64,000 bases of DNA, from assembly GCA_026874595.1 (NCBI GenBank), contig CM049322.1, positions 53,655,386-53,719,385 on the forward strand, in the 5' to 3' direction. Of the stretch, positions 25,745 to 37,100 are shown piece by piece (position 1 is the stretch's first letter; each line of letters starts with the position of its first letter). Source of the DNA: Sipunculus nudus (Eukaryota > Annelida > Sipuncula > Golfingiida > Sipunculidae). Made by a program: the position numbers and the translations under genes. The notes under the pieces were generated by a model that saw nothing but the letters and a program-made list of their open reading frames with translations, had not been told where the DNA came from and did not search any database.

Positions 25745-26425
25745 GTTTTGACATATGGTTCGTGTGGCACGCATAGCTCGTTGCTATGGCAGCATCGCCT
25801 GGCAGGGCCGGCCCACGTGGGGGGTTTTACGTGTTGAAACACAGCGGTCATGCTGATCTGGCTGATCGCTCTATGAGCGCATCTTATAATGTTCTTTGGG
25901 CGTGTGTATTATGTATTGTTGGGTTCTTTCGATTGTTCGTGAAATAGAAGTTTCTAGAATTTTCCGTTTTAAAGTTATAGATAGGGGCTGTGTTTTAGAG
26001 CCGGAGAGAGAAATATTCCAGCGAACACGGAAGAGTGTGAGTCCGTGTCGGACCTATCCGATAATTGCAGTAGTGTCAGGGATTCTACGAATTCTATGCA
26101 GTGCGGCCTGTCTCCAGTCTGCTTTTCAAGAACTTCACTTTTGAGTTACAACAGATTGACTTTGTGATTGAATTGGACTATTATTCTCTGAGAAGATTTA
26201 TGTTAACTGTTCATCTGCCATGGATTATACATTTTAAAGGACTTGTTGTGGCTGTGACCAGGTGGTAACCAGGTACTGTACACTTTATATATTATACTTG
26301 TAATTGTATTGTTTTGCTGTTGTATTGTTGTTATGCTGTGAAATTGTATTGATTTAGTGTATTGTAATGTTAGGGTTGTTTTAAGAATAAATTATAATTA
26401 TTTGTTAACAAAAAACACTGACTTC
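25745..26425 (+). other. GC-richer block, possible solo LTR or old transcript end
   Basis: From about 25750 the base composition rises (GGCAGGGCCGGCCCACGTGG). The block ends in a T/G-rich stretch with AATAAATTATAATTATTTG near 26388. A promoter-like start followed by a polyadenylation signal fits a solo LTR, but I cannot define matching ends or a target duplication. An 82-codon frame (25896-26144) has no recognisable domain. Confidence 0.25.
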
Positions 26426-26821
26426 TTTATACAATTGAGAAATGTCACACTTGCCTGCATACGTATCATTTATCGTGACTGAGATGCATTAATGCACAGT
26501 CCCTCAATGATCAAATATTTAAGCAGCTCAACAAATTGTTTCATGAACCTGTCTCCTTTGTAACAACGTTTTCAGACACAGCATTTAACATGCTATTCTT
26601 GGTGGAATAGACGAGTGTATGATATGATACACATTAAATTCTTATTGAAAATGTGCGGCCGCCAAAATTACTATCTATTCAGGTGTTGTTCAGTAAAAAT
26701 AATGGTCCATTCAATGTAGACTGCGAATATACACTTCAATCATACACCGAGCTGCCCAGACCGCACCTATACTAGTGTGACCTTTACCATCCAAACAATT
26801 ATGCAGTATTGATTTATATTC

Positions 26822-26823
<2 letters not shown>

Positions 26824-26876
<53 letters not shown>
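26824..26876. repeat. (TA)n microsatellite
   Basis: An uninterrupted TA tract of about 53 bp. It encodes an artefactual Tyr-Ile run on the minus strand. Confidence 0.95.
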
Positions 26877-26879
<3 letters not shown>

Positions 26880-27296
26880 TTCTTAAAAGCTGAGCTCCAA
26901 TATTTTACCTTTAAAACGTGGGGCAAATTAAAGGATGAACGGATGACGTGACCTTTTGACCTTATTGCTGGCTACATTTAACTTTTAAACTGGTGTTGGT
27001 CATATTTACTGCAACAGATGTTTGATATATTTAGGTGCTTTTAATATGAATATTGACTAAATGAAAATGAAATATAGATACAACTGACTTTACCGTGTTC
27101 CATGCATTGATGTAAAGGTTTGATAACGTTTTGTAGGACTGACCTGAAGATACTTTTTACAAAATTTGGTGTTTTTGTTCGATATGTAACGATATAATTC
27201 CGTTAAGTTAGCTGACTTTTTGGACATTTGAAAATATTATGTTTTACCTACAAAACTTTAGACTCACGCTTATATGGCGGTCTCATCAACATAATA

Positions 27297-27495
27297 CAAG
27301 AAAACCGCATACGTGCATAATGCGCCCCTCTTAAGTTTTGTGACCTCTGACCTCATTAAATATGCGCGAAATTTGCCTTGTTGCTTTACTAAAAATCTGA
27401 TGTTGATTCTCGGCAAATTTCACGCATATTTAATGAGGTCAGAGGTCAAAAGACTTAAGAAGACGTGCGCATTATGCACGTATGCGGTTTTCTTG
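27297..27495. mobile_element. 199-bp foldback MITE
   Basis: CAAGAAAACCGCATACGTGC at 27297 is exactly repeated, inverted, at 27476-27495. The arms (27297-27377 and about 27411-27495) remain complementary over nearly their whole length apart from a small insertion, leaving a loop of about 33 bp. Each arm contains GACCTCTGACCTCATTAAAT, shared with the element in dehydrogenase intron 5. No TSD longer than 2-3 bases is evident. Confidence 0.8.
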
Positions 27496-27499
27496 TTTA

Positions 27500-30400
27500 A
27501 ATATTGAAGAAAAAAATATTTAAAGTGCAAGGTGAAGTGACATTACCATAGTGAAACCGTGTGAAACAGGCTATGCAGTAATTTCTGTCTTGTTTTGCAG
27601 TTGTTAAAAGAAATAACATGATATATACTAGTCTAGACAATAGGGGGATGGATTTAGTGTCCGTCTCAAATATATGACGTCACTCGTGATTTTATTGTTT
27701 TTTAAGAAGCCAAACTCTGTATAAAAATGTTAACTTAACATTTTTTGTCCCCAAAATCCCCTACCAAACCTAAAATTAGATCATTAGGACTTCGTTCCTT
27801 CGAGATATTAAGGAAAAACCTCCGTTTTCCATAAAAAAACCATTGTTACACTGCAAGGCTGCCTAATATCAAAACCACTGTTTTTTTTTTTTTTTTTATC
27901 ATATTTAGTATTCACATTCTTTCATACATTTTCTATGAACATACCAAAAATTAGGTCAGTATTAGGTATTATTTTGAAGTTATGGGCCAAAATATAATGC
28001 AATTTTTAAAAAAATCAGGAAATTTATTTATCACCTAACATGAGAATTGCTGAACCTAGAGACTTTTTTTCATAAATATAACTTTATTTAATCAAGATTC
28101 AATCGTTCAACCAAAATTAGATATGAATTTTGCAAATTTTTCAAGTTATTTGCATAAATAAAAAATCAATACCTTAAAATTTGTCCAACTTTGGCACTGT
28201 TGATTTAATTTTCACAGCATATATACATAAGGATTTAAGCTTTTAAAATCTGAAATTTCAAAGAAATTGATTGGAAAGAATAGCTTTTATTCACGTTTTC
28301 ATACACCATGTCAAGTGTTGTTTACATCTAGCCCACCTAGTAGTACAGCCTTCACTTGCATTATGTAACACACCCCAGGCAGCTTGCCTTGGCTAAGCTT
28401 GGCCACTACCAGCAGGCTTCCCCTCTGCCCTGCACTCCCCCCCCCCGATGGTGTTATTATTTTCTGTATTTGATTCATTCTTATTCTAGGCTATGCTACA
28501 TTTTAGATTTTGTATTATACCACCAGGGTTACAATGATTAAAGTGTACATTTAATTGTGTCCACAAAGTGGTGTATTGCTATGAAAGTGTGGATGTTCAT
28601 CAGAACCAGGTGTGACATTGACTATTAATTCCAGTAATGAATTAAAACTGGGATAGTAATTAGCACAATGATATTGTTTGTCCCTCATTCAACCAACAGT
28701 GTGTATACTTTATTTGAAAAGATGTTTTATTTTATCAAATTTACTGAATCTTTTATTTTATTTTGGTGAATAAAATTAAGCATTTACTGAAAACTCCAGT
28801 GTACAAAACTTTTTGATAGTGATTCAAGGAATATTCTTGTAGATGCCATGTTGTGGCATTATTTTCTTTCAAATTCAGTTTAAACATTTATGATTTAAAA
28901 ATAATAAAATATATGTGTATGCATAATATGACCCAATATGAGCTACACTCTGGATATATGATGATTGCAACTTTTGCAACAATTCTAATATTTAAACTTA
29001 TAGTTTCAGTTTTTTACTCTGTATATATAAGGATTGCAACTTTTGCAACAATTTTAATATTTTAACTTATATTTTCATTTTTTTTATTAAAAATTTATAA
29101 AACATGTAAATAAAAAAATGATTCAGATAAAAACTTTTTGATGAAAAAAAGTGGATATGCTTAAAAAATAGGCTTATATATAAACTTAAATGCATTATTC
29201 CCTTGAAAGTGAAATAAAGGTATTAGTCCATTCTGTCCACTTGCTTGTCCATCTGTAAATTTTCATATGCATCACAGTATCTCAAAACTTTACTGTCTTT
29301 CTTCATGACAGTCTTGTCAGAGTATTAGTTTGCAATCATATATTTAGAACTTTACTATAACCAAGTGGGAGGGCCCCTTTCCTCTTAGCTTTTCATATTC
29401 TTATATAAACGAAAAACATTACAATAGAATATTTCTACATCCACCTTCGTGCTGCCCTCACTTTTCCCTTCTCCGAACCCCATCCCAAAGTCAGCCTCGG
29501 TAAGCAAGAACAAGATGAATCAGATATATTCATACTTTAATATTTTGTATAACTATTCTTCCATAGGTACCTATGTACATGCCAGAAATTATGCCAATAT
29601 TGTGTAATATGTAGACATAGTGGGCATCACAATAATGTACCTTGTCAAGACTAAAGAGATATTGTGTCATACAGTCACAAATTCATAAATCACTTCATCA
29701 GCATAGTTAATCATAACATCATATCTGTCAAATTGAAAGCTTGCAGACTACCATACACTTTAGATCCTTCAACAAATAGCCTTATCATCATTCTACTACT
29801 GCTTATTACTGCTGTCATTGCATTCATATTTGCTAAAATATATCACAATTTTCAACCCCTCCTAAATAAATAAAAATAAACCACTATATTTTACTCTATT
29901 AACCATCAGTCAGGTAATTTCATTTATCATTTACTCACATATTACATTACATTCCTTTATAATAGCCCAACATGTCCATGATATTCATAAGCTTTCTCGA
30001 CTCAATATAGTATCACAGTGGAGAAACATTTATAGTCCAATCACGATCAGCTGAGCGCCGTGACCCATGGGTCCCTTGTTTGAATAACCACGTGTTTATA
30101 TAATTTGGGGGACCCGCAAAATAATCTTAACACATTCAACAAGGACATCTGGCGGCAAGTCAGACAAACCAGAATTTGGCAATTAAGGGGCGTTTGCAGT
30201 ACTTACTTACACAAATTTCACATAGACAACCTCTTAAATTGAAAAAATTAATGACATCTCACTTCGTATTTTGTTTCATAATTAATCCCTAGAACGATCG
30301 ATTTTTTTAAATTTTATACATTGTATTATGACATTAATTCTTATATAATGTATTATTTGTGACTATATTTTTTTATTCAAATCCCAAATGAATTATATCA

Positions 30401-31360
30401 GTTTGGACTTTATCAATAATTCCATTATTTGGAAAAAAATCAAGTTGAAACTTCCAATATAAACTGGAAAAAAAGAATAGGCGCGTTTATACATTTAATC
30501 ATCTAGTACGATGAAAAATTAGGAAACATAAATTGCAGATTTATCTAGGTCAGCACCAAACTAAGAAAAATGTACTTAAATTCATCTTTGATGTTCGGCT
30601 GAAATTTTGCTTATGCGGAGGATTTATCCTTCCGAATTGGTCACAAAACCTATCGTTTCTAACAGAAATGGCCTTCAGTTAACAACGCCATATTATTAAA
30701 AGGATGAGGTAAGTGCTGCATGCTGTAGTTGTTACGGTTTATTTATATTTTGAGATCGGCTTGTAATAAAGAATATTCCGTAACTCGGAGGTTTCCTGGA
30801 GTAGTAGGGCTTGATTGTTCCAGTTAAATTATTAATGTTTATCTTTTTTAGATATCCTGAAACCCTTGTTAATTAGAAAAGACATACTAAGGAGTTTTTT
30901 TGGTTGGTTCTATACCAAATGGAGCAAGCTTATTTAATGGTATAAAATTTATAAATGAAGCCAATTAATTGTTAATTTCTGCTGCAATATTATTATATTT
31001 AAATTAAAGAACGCTTCGGAGGTCTATAAGGCAAAAAAATTTACATTGTGTTATCATAATAAAATATTTATTATCACGATGTGAAAAAAAATGTGATTTA
31101 AATCGGGATTTAACCTTAAGTCGGATTAGATTATACATATGTATATATTACATTTTAATAAATTAAAACAAGCAATTCAAACCATATATAGTTTGGCATT
31201 AATGTTTGTGAGTTCTGAATCTTTTTCATAAAACAGCATGCAAATAAATATCTTGAATAAACAAACTCAATTGACTCAAATATGATGTGCCAGTTCATTC
31301 TAAACAGCGTGTATACCAAATGTTCTCCAGGAATTATCCAAAGAGCGCATGAAATCGCTG
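27500..31360. other. AT-rich intergenic DNA left of the MULE insertion
   Basis: No gene is recognised. It includes a T-run near 27882-27897, a C-run near 28438-28446, and a short direct duplication of GATTGCAACTTTTGCAACAA at about 28963 and 29032 (period 68-69 bp). A GC-richer patch near 30030-30120 has CCAAT, CCATGGGTCCC and CACGTG. The string GGATGAGGTAAGTG near 30703 looks like a splice donor and could be an upstream non-coding exon of ETFB, but nothing confirms this. Confidence 0.4.
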
Positions 31361-31369
31361 ATAACTTTT

Positions 31370-31386
31370 TTGACCTTGACCTTTGG
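31370..31386 (-). promoter_or_regulatory. ERR/nuclear-receptor-like element in the former ETFB upstream region
   Basis: TTGACCTTGACCTTTGG read on the minus strand is CCAAAGGTCAAGGTCAA. It contains the estrogen-related-receptor half-site TCAAGGTCA and an overlapping AGGTCA. Removing the transposon and one target copy would put it about 30 bp before the ETFB start codon. ERR control of mitochondrial oxidation genes is known in vertebrates. Function here is inference, and related motifs also occur in repeats at 43.6-44.4 kb. Confidence 0.4.
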
Positions 31387-31397
31387 TTTGGCCGAGT

Positions 31398-31406
31398 GAC
31401 AGAAGA
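31398..31406. repeat. left 9-bp target-site duplication of the MULE (GACAGAAGA)
   Basis: GACAGAAGA directly abuts the left terminal inverted repeat and is repeated exactly at 50706-50714 beyond the right one. Nine bases is the classic duplication length of Mutator/MULE transposons. Confidence 0.95.
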
Positions 31407-31449
31407 GCTCGTGGCAGTTTACTGCCCTCAAGTGGGTCCTTAGGACACC
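31407..31449 (+). repeat. left terminal inverted repeat of the MULE
   Basis: It begins GCTCGTGGCAGTTTACTGCC and ends GGTCCTTAGGACACC. It matches the reverse complement of 50663-50705 with one difference at position 35, the centre of the odd palindrome GTCCTTAGGAC. It contains two palindromic modules, GGCAGT-TT-ACTGCC and GTCCT-T-AGGAC. Confidence 0.95.
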
Positions 31450-31597
31450 GCGGAACTATATTGTTAGTCGGAATGTTATAACAAATGGTTGAACGTTCTA
31501 GCAGGTTGACCCTGCTCATAAACTGTTATAGGTGTTACTGGGTGACATCTGGTCAGCATGGTAAACATAATTATTATTTAATTTAAACAATATAAAA

Positions 31598-32570
31598 GAA
31601 GAGAGGTAACGCGATTTACATAGAACGCCATATATATTCATTAATTACTGAATGATATGTTTTAAAACTAAAAAATAAGCAGTGTGCAAGTCCACAAATT
31701 TAAAACTGGCGTCTCCCTGTCTGCCAAAATAGCGCCATGCTGTCTGGGATTATATTTTTACTCCAAGCCGTTAGGCCAAACAAACACAGAGTTGTTTAAT
31801 GTAATCACCGTTCCTGTTCTACGTAATGTTCTTGCTTGCATACGAGGCACAGTAAATATGTAATTCGGCTGATATAATGGAAATTATGTCTATTTTAATA
31901 TATACACCATAAGCGGCGAGACGAAATATTCATGGTGTGTGTGTGTGTGTGGGGGGGGGGATAGTAGAAATACATGCACATGTTTATACACACACATGTA
32001 CTTATGTGGTTGAAAACTTGATATGGAGTAGTCTATTACTGTTCTATACTGGAGAAAATAATTAACTTTACCGAGAAATACTGGTACTATATGCATGTTT
32101 ACCATTATATTATGGGGGGGGGGGGGGGTGCTCAGTTTCAGCGCTTGTTCACACACACTTCACTATTCCACTATTATAAACTAAAGTGCATCTGAGACCC
32201 CTAGTCACATATTATAAACCAAGGTGTGTCTGTGAGACCCCTATTCCAATGTATATATAGAGAGTGAAAGCCTGGTCTTATTTATATTAAATTGGAAGGT
32301 GCATCTGTGAAACACCCAGTCAGCATTTTCAATATATTAATTTTATGTTTAAAAAAAGAGGTAGAGATTTTACATAGAAACTCACGTGCATGCATACGAC
32401 TTGATTACTGAATGTGATGGTGAAAACATTAAATATCAGCAGTGTGGAGGTCCACAATTATATAACTGGCGTCTCTCCGTCTGTTATAATAGCGACAAGC
32501 TGATTGGGGGTTATATTGTAATAACAGCCATCAGGCAACACAAACAAAATAAGTAGTTAAATGGAATTAA
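31598..32570 (+). repeat. two diverged direct repeats (about 205 bp) in the left subterminal region of the MULE
   Basis: Segments at about 31598-31805 and 32356-32570 share ordered blocks: AGAGGTA, TTTACATAGAA, GATTACTGAATG, GCAGTGTG followed by GTCCACAA, and ACTGGCGTCTC with CGTCTG/TGTCTG. Between them, GTGCATCTGTGAGACCCC-type phrases recur at about 32186, 32222 and 32298. Subterminal repeats of this kind may be transposase-binding or promoter DNA. No equivalent is seen at the right end. Confidence 0.6.
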
Positions 32571-32574
32571 TTTT

Positions 32575-32857
32575 TTTTTTAATTTTTGCATATTGAGGAA
32601 AAGGACATCTTTTTCTTATTCCTCGAATGAAGTGCCTAATGGGTAAGATACTGATGTTAATGTTAGGTTTATAAAATATTTAAAACCATTATATAAATAA
32701 ATATTTAATACCATACATAATAACCTGTACATATATATATTTATGTAAAAATACATATATTATAAGAATGGGAAAGATAATAATGGTAAGGTTATAAAAC
32801 ATTTTAATAACATAATATATAAATATTTATCATACATTAGAAATAAATTCACACATA

Positions 32858-32897
<40 letters not shown>

Positions 32898-33948
32898 GTA
32901 TTTAATATGAAAGAAATATTTAATAATAAGATTGTAGAATATATTTTACAAGTGTATATTATAACATATTTTTAAAAAAATTTTTTATTTGATATAATAA
33001 GTGTATACATTGTAACAATAAAATGAATTTATATTGACAAAAAAAAGCACATAAGCACATACATACATGTACAATTAACTATAATAAAATATTGAGATTG
33101 ATATATTAATACTAGAAAAATTTGAAAAATATTTTAAAATATAATATATCAAATATATATAATTAAAAGGAAATTGCGGTTATGGTAAATATGCCAATCG
33201 AAATATACTATAATAATACATAAGATCATGTATAATAATAAATAAGATATTAAACTGGAAAATACAGTACATTATAAATAAAATGAAACCTATGAATATA
33301 TACATATATATGTGTGTGAAATACTAAATTTGTGCATTCTATAATATGACTCTTTTTTATTTAATGAAACAGGTTGTACAGTGTTAAAATAATATTTTTT
33401 ATAAACTGAACAAGAAAAAAAAATAAGTACTTCTAAACATGAAGATATATAATGTAAAAAATGTTATACTTAGATATATAAGATAAATTAGAAAATATAT
33501 AACAGATACATTACATATACATATATATTTATATAAATGTAAATGAAATTGTGGAAGTTATAAATGTGCAGAATAATATAGGTAATACATAAAATATATA
33601 ATAAAAATATAAAAATAAACAATGTACATTATAAAGACAAATGATGAAACCTATGAATAAAAAAAAATATTTATTTATATATACATAAATATATAAATTT
33701 ATTAAATATATATTGTGCAATTCTAAATTTACACACCATATAATAAAATGTACATTCAATAACAAATCAGTTAAATATTTGTTATTTTAAGAAAATAGTT
33801 GTAAAGTGTTAAAATGATAATTTATATAAAAATAAATCACAATACACACTTCCAAACATGTACATAAACATTTAATGTAAAATTATATGCAATACTGACA
33901 TATACAAGATACATGAAAAATATGACACATATATAACATTTAATGTAT

Positions 33949-33994
<46 letters not shown>

Positions 33995-34110
33995 GAGTAT
34001 CTTAATTATAAATATGCATTTTTTAAATATATAATATAAAAATAAAATATAAAAAGTAAATGTACATAATAGAACAAGTTAAACATTTATATAGGTTTTT
34101 TATATAAAAA
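32575..34110. other. very AT-rich leader of the MULE with simple repeats
   Basis: It holds (TAA)n at about 32867-32895, (TA)n at 33952-33990, and many ATATAT, AATAAT and AAATAT runs. Poly-G runs sit further left, at 31951-31960 and 32114-32128. No coding exon is recognised before 34115, so a 5' untranslated exon of the transposase gene could be hidden here. Confidence 0.6.
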
Positions 34111-34114
34111 TGTA

Positions 34115-37100
34115 ATGAATTTTAACATCCATGATAGATATGTTTTATTAAACTTATCTTTAAAGGACAGTGAAGAAGACGACAGTGCAATAATACAGTA
34201 TGTACAGTCAAATGAAAAGAAAGGGAGGAACGCAAATGTTGTGACAACATATGAAGTGTTAAGGTAAGGTTTCATGCAAACATAAAATTATTTGTGTAAA
34301 AAATTATTACTTAAAATATAAGTTGTGCATGTTATTTATATACTATGATGTTTTTGTATATAGGTTACATGCTCTGTTTCTTTTTATAGGTAAATAATTA
34401 TTAACATATACCAGTATAATGCATGATCTATTCTATCCAAAGCAAAAATTTTTTATTGAGACCTGTGTGATTAAAATGCAGTTTCAATTAAATAAATGTT
34501 AGAACAGTTAAGAAAACCAAGCATTTATCATTTTTCTTACTGCTGAAAATACATCCCATAAGTATGCTATTGTGCATTTTACAGCTGAGGTTTATGTTAA
34601 ATTTAAGCTATCATTAAAACATTTAATGAAATTTCAATAGGCATTTCCATGTTGAAAAATCTTAATTATACATAAATAACATATATGTGACCATCACTAA
34701 CCATCCTTATTAACTGTCTGTATTTATATTTAAGACTGCAAAGTCAAGATGAGTTCATGGCAGATGTACTGAAAAGAGAAGCTGCATCTGGAAAATTCTG
34801 CTGCAGAGTAAATAAGAAAAACACAACTATGTTCTACTGTGAAAGGTAAGTAGCTGAACACTTTTTAACATGGAACCTCAATAAAAGTGTTTATAATTTA
34901 TATGTGAAACTTTTTATCAAACACATGTTGGGGATGCCATGCCCGCCCCCCCCCCCCCACTTCCCCCCCCCCCCCCCCCACCCTCCCCCACCCACCCCTT
35001 TTTTTTCACACTTTAAAGGGTTTGGATGAAATGTTATGGCCTAGATCATCCTTTTTCTGGACCATGAGATTTTTTTAAGTTTTGTCATCAACCCTTTATT
35101 GAGTTGGACCCCCCTTTTGATAGATCAGGGATCTGCCCCTGTATAGGAACCCATCTCTTTTGTCCACCTTCTGATTTGGATGAGGATGCACATGAGAGTT
35201 TGTCCTGCAAATGAGAATCATTCCACTGTGTCAGGTTACATGAATAGGTAACTTTTGTTTGAAGTAATACTCATCTTTACAACTGTACAACTGTGTTAAA
35301 ACCTTGATTACATTGTATACATAACTTCACAGATTTAACCTTGTGTGCAAAAATGAAAAATATAAAGTTAAAATTAATTAAGCATAAAAAATTAAAAATT
35401 ATTTCACCATCCTTTTAACAGCTTAATTCATTGTACTCTTCCTGAGTAATAAGTATGTTAATATTAAGTAAAAAATTGGACATTTGCCGTTCATTTTAGT
35501 CTGTTCTTGTAATGAACAAATATTTTCCAGACATTCCAAATCCCGTAGAAAAGGTGATGCAGACCCCACAAAAACAAGAGCCAATGGGTGTGCAGCATAT
35601 ATATCGTTCAGTTTCAAACACATTGAAACAAGGAATATATATGTTGCAATAATAAGAAAAATGGCTGTTCACAATGGACATGATCCTTGTAACCAGAGAG
35701 AAAAGCGAGTCAACAGAATTGATCAACATTTGGTCAATTATATCGAGTGCCTTACTGAACAGGTAACAAGAAAAACTGAGCTAACCAAAATGTGGAATAT
35801 TGCTACTAGTTAAGCATTATAAACATGCATTATAGACAACTATATTAAAAAACAAGGGAACCATGGGTCATGACTTCAGCTGACCAAGAAGGCATTCAAA
35901 AATGAATCTAATCATCTGAATATCAAATTTGGTAATAGCCATTTACAGTTCTTGTATTCTATGTAATTTAAAGGAAATTTTGGTAATTGTAAATATGCTA
36001 ATTGAAATAAATAATAATACATAAAATTATATATAATAATAAATAAGATATTAAACTGGAAAAAATAGTAGTTTATAAGTAAAAATGAAACCATTATGTC
36101 CCCAGTATATAAAATTTGTATGCCTACAATGTTCCTACTGCTTTTGTACATATTGACAGATATGTACTTTTAGTAAACTAATCTTTGTTACATATGTTTA
36201 TCTACATTAAACGTAAGCTCTCATAAAGAATATATGAAATTTAAGATTTTGGTTTACAGTATACCCAAACCCATCACCTATCACTGGTAACAGCAGATAT
36301 GCTAAGCACAGTGAATTATTTTTCAGGGAAAGAAGTGTATGGAAATCCTTGTGTTGTGCAGTGGGTGGGCTTTGGCCAGGAACTACAATGATGTCAATGA
36401 CAGGCAATTCTACCCAACTCCTCAGGATGTAAAATATATAATGGAAACTGTCAAAGCTCGGAAGAGGTAAATAATTTTATAAACAAAATGATAAAGTTTT
36501 TGAGATGATGAGAAATCTTTTTAAGATAGACAATATAAAATCAATCACAACCGAGGTATGCATTAGAGCAATAACTGACCTAAATTTGAATTAGATAAAA
36601 TATAGGATATTTATTGCATGGAAACAAACCTGACGGAAAGACAGGAGGACAGACAGACAAGCCCAAATCAATATCCCCCGTTCAGAGGAAGTGGGGGACA
36701 ATATATTTACTTATATAGAGTATGAATTATATTATTTTCCTCTGGTGTTACCCAAAAATTGAGTCTTAAATTACTGTATAGTGTTACTGCTTTGTGAAAA
36801 AAAGTGTACTTTATTAAGTATGGACCTACTTCAAAAACAAATTTATGTGTTACTGTACATATAAATGTTTACCATATTTTTGTTGAAAGAGTACACAGAG
36901 ATGATGCCATGGCCGTGGACTACCTTTGCACTGAAACTCTGAAAGACAGCATTGTACTTTACCAGCCAATGACAAAGTAAGTTTATCATTTTCATTTTAC
37001 TTACACACTTCCTAACACACTTACCACAGGACTCTTCCATTATTTATAGTTTGTCAAATTTAGAGGTAACTTGTTTATAAATAGAATAACTTATAAACGT

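Noticed and set aside
35484-35813. 109-codon plus-strand frame as a separate gene
   Set aside because: Its middle is transposase exon 3 (35531-35762); both ends run into introns.
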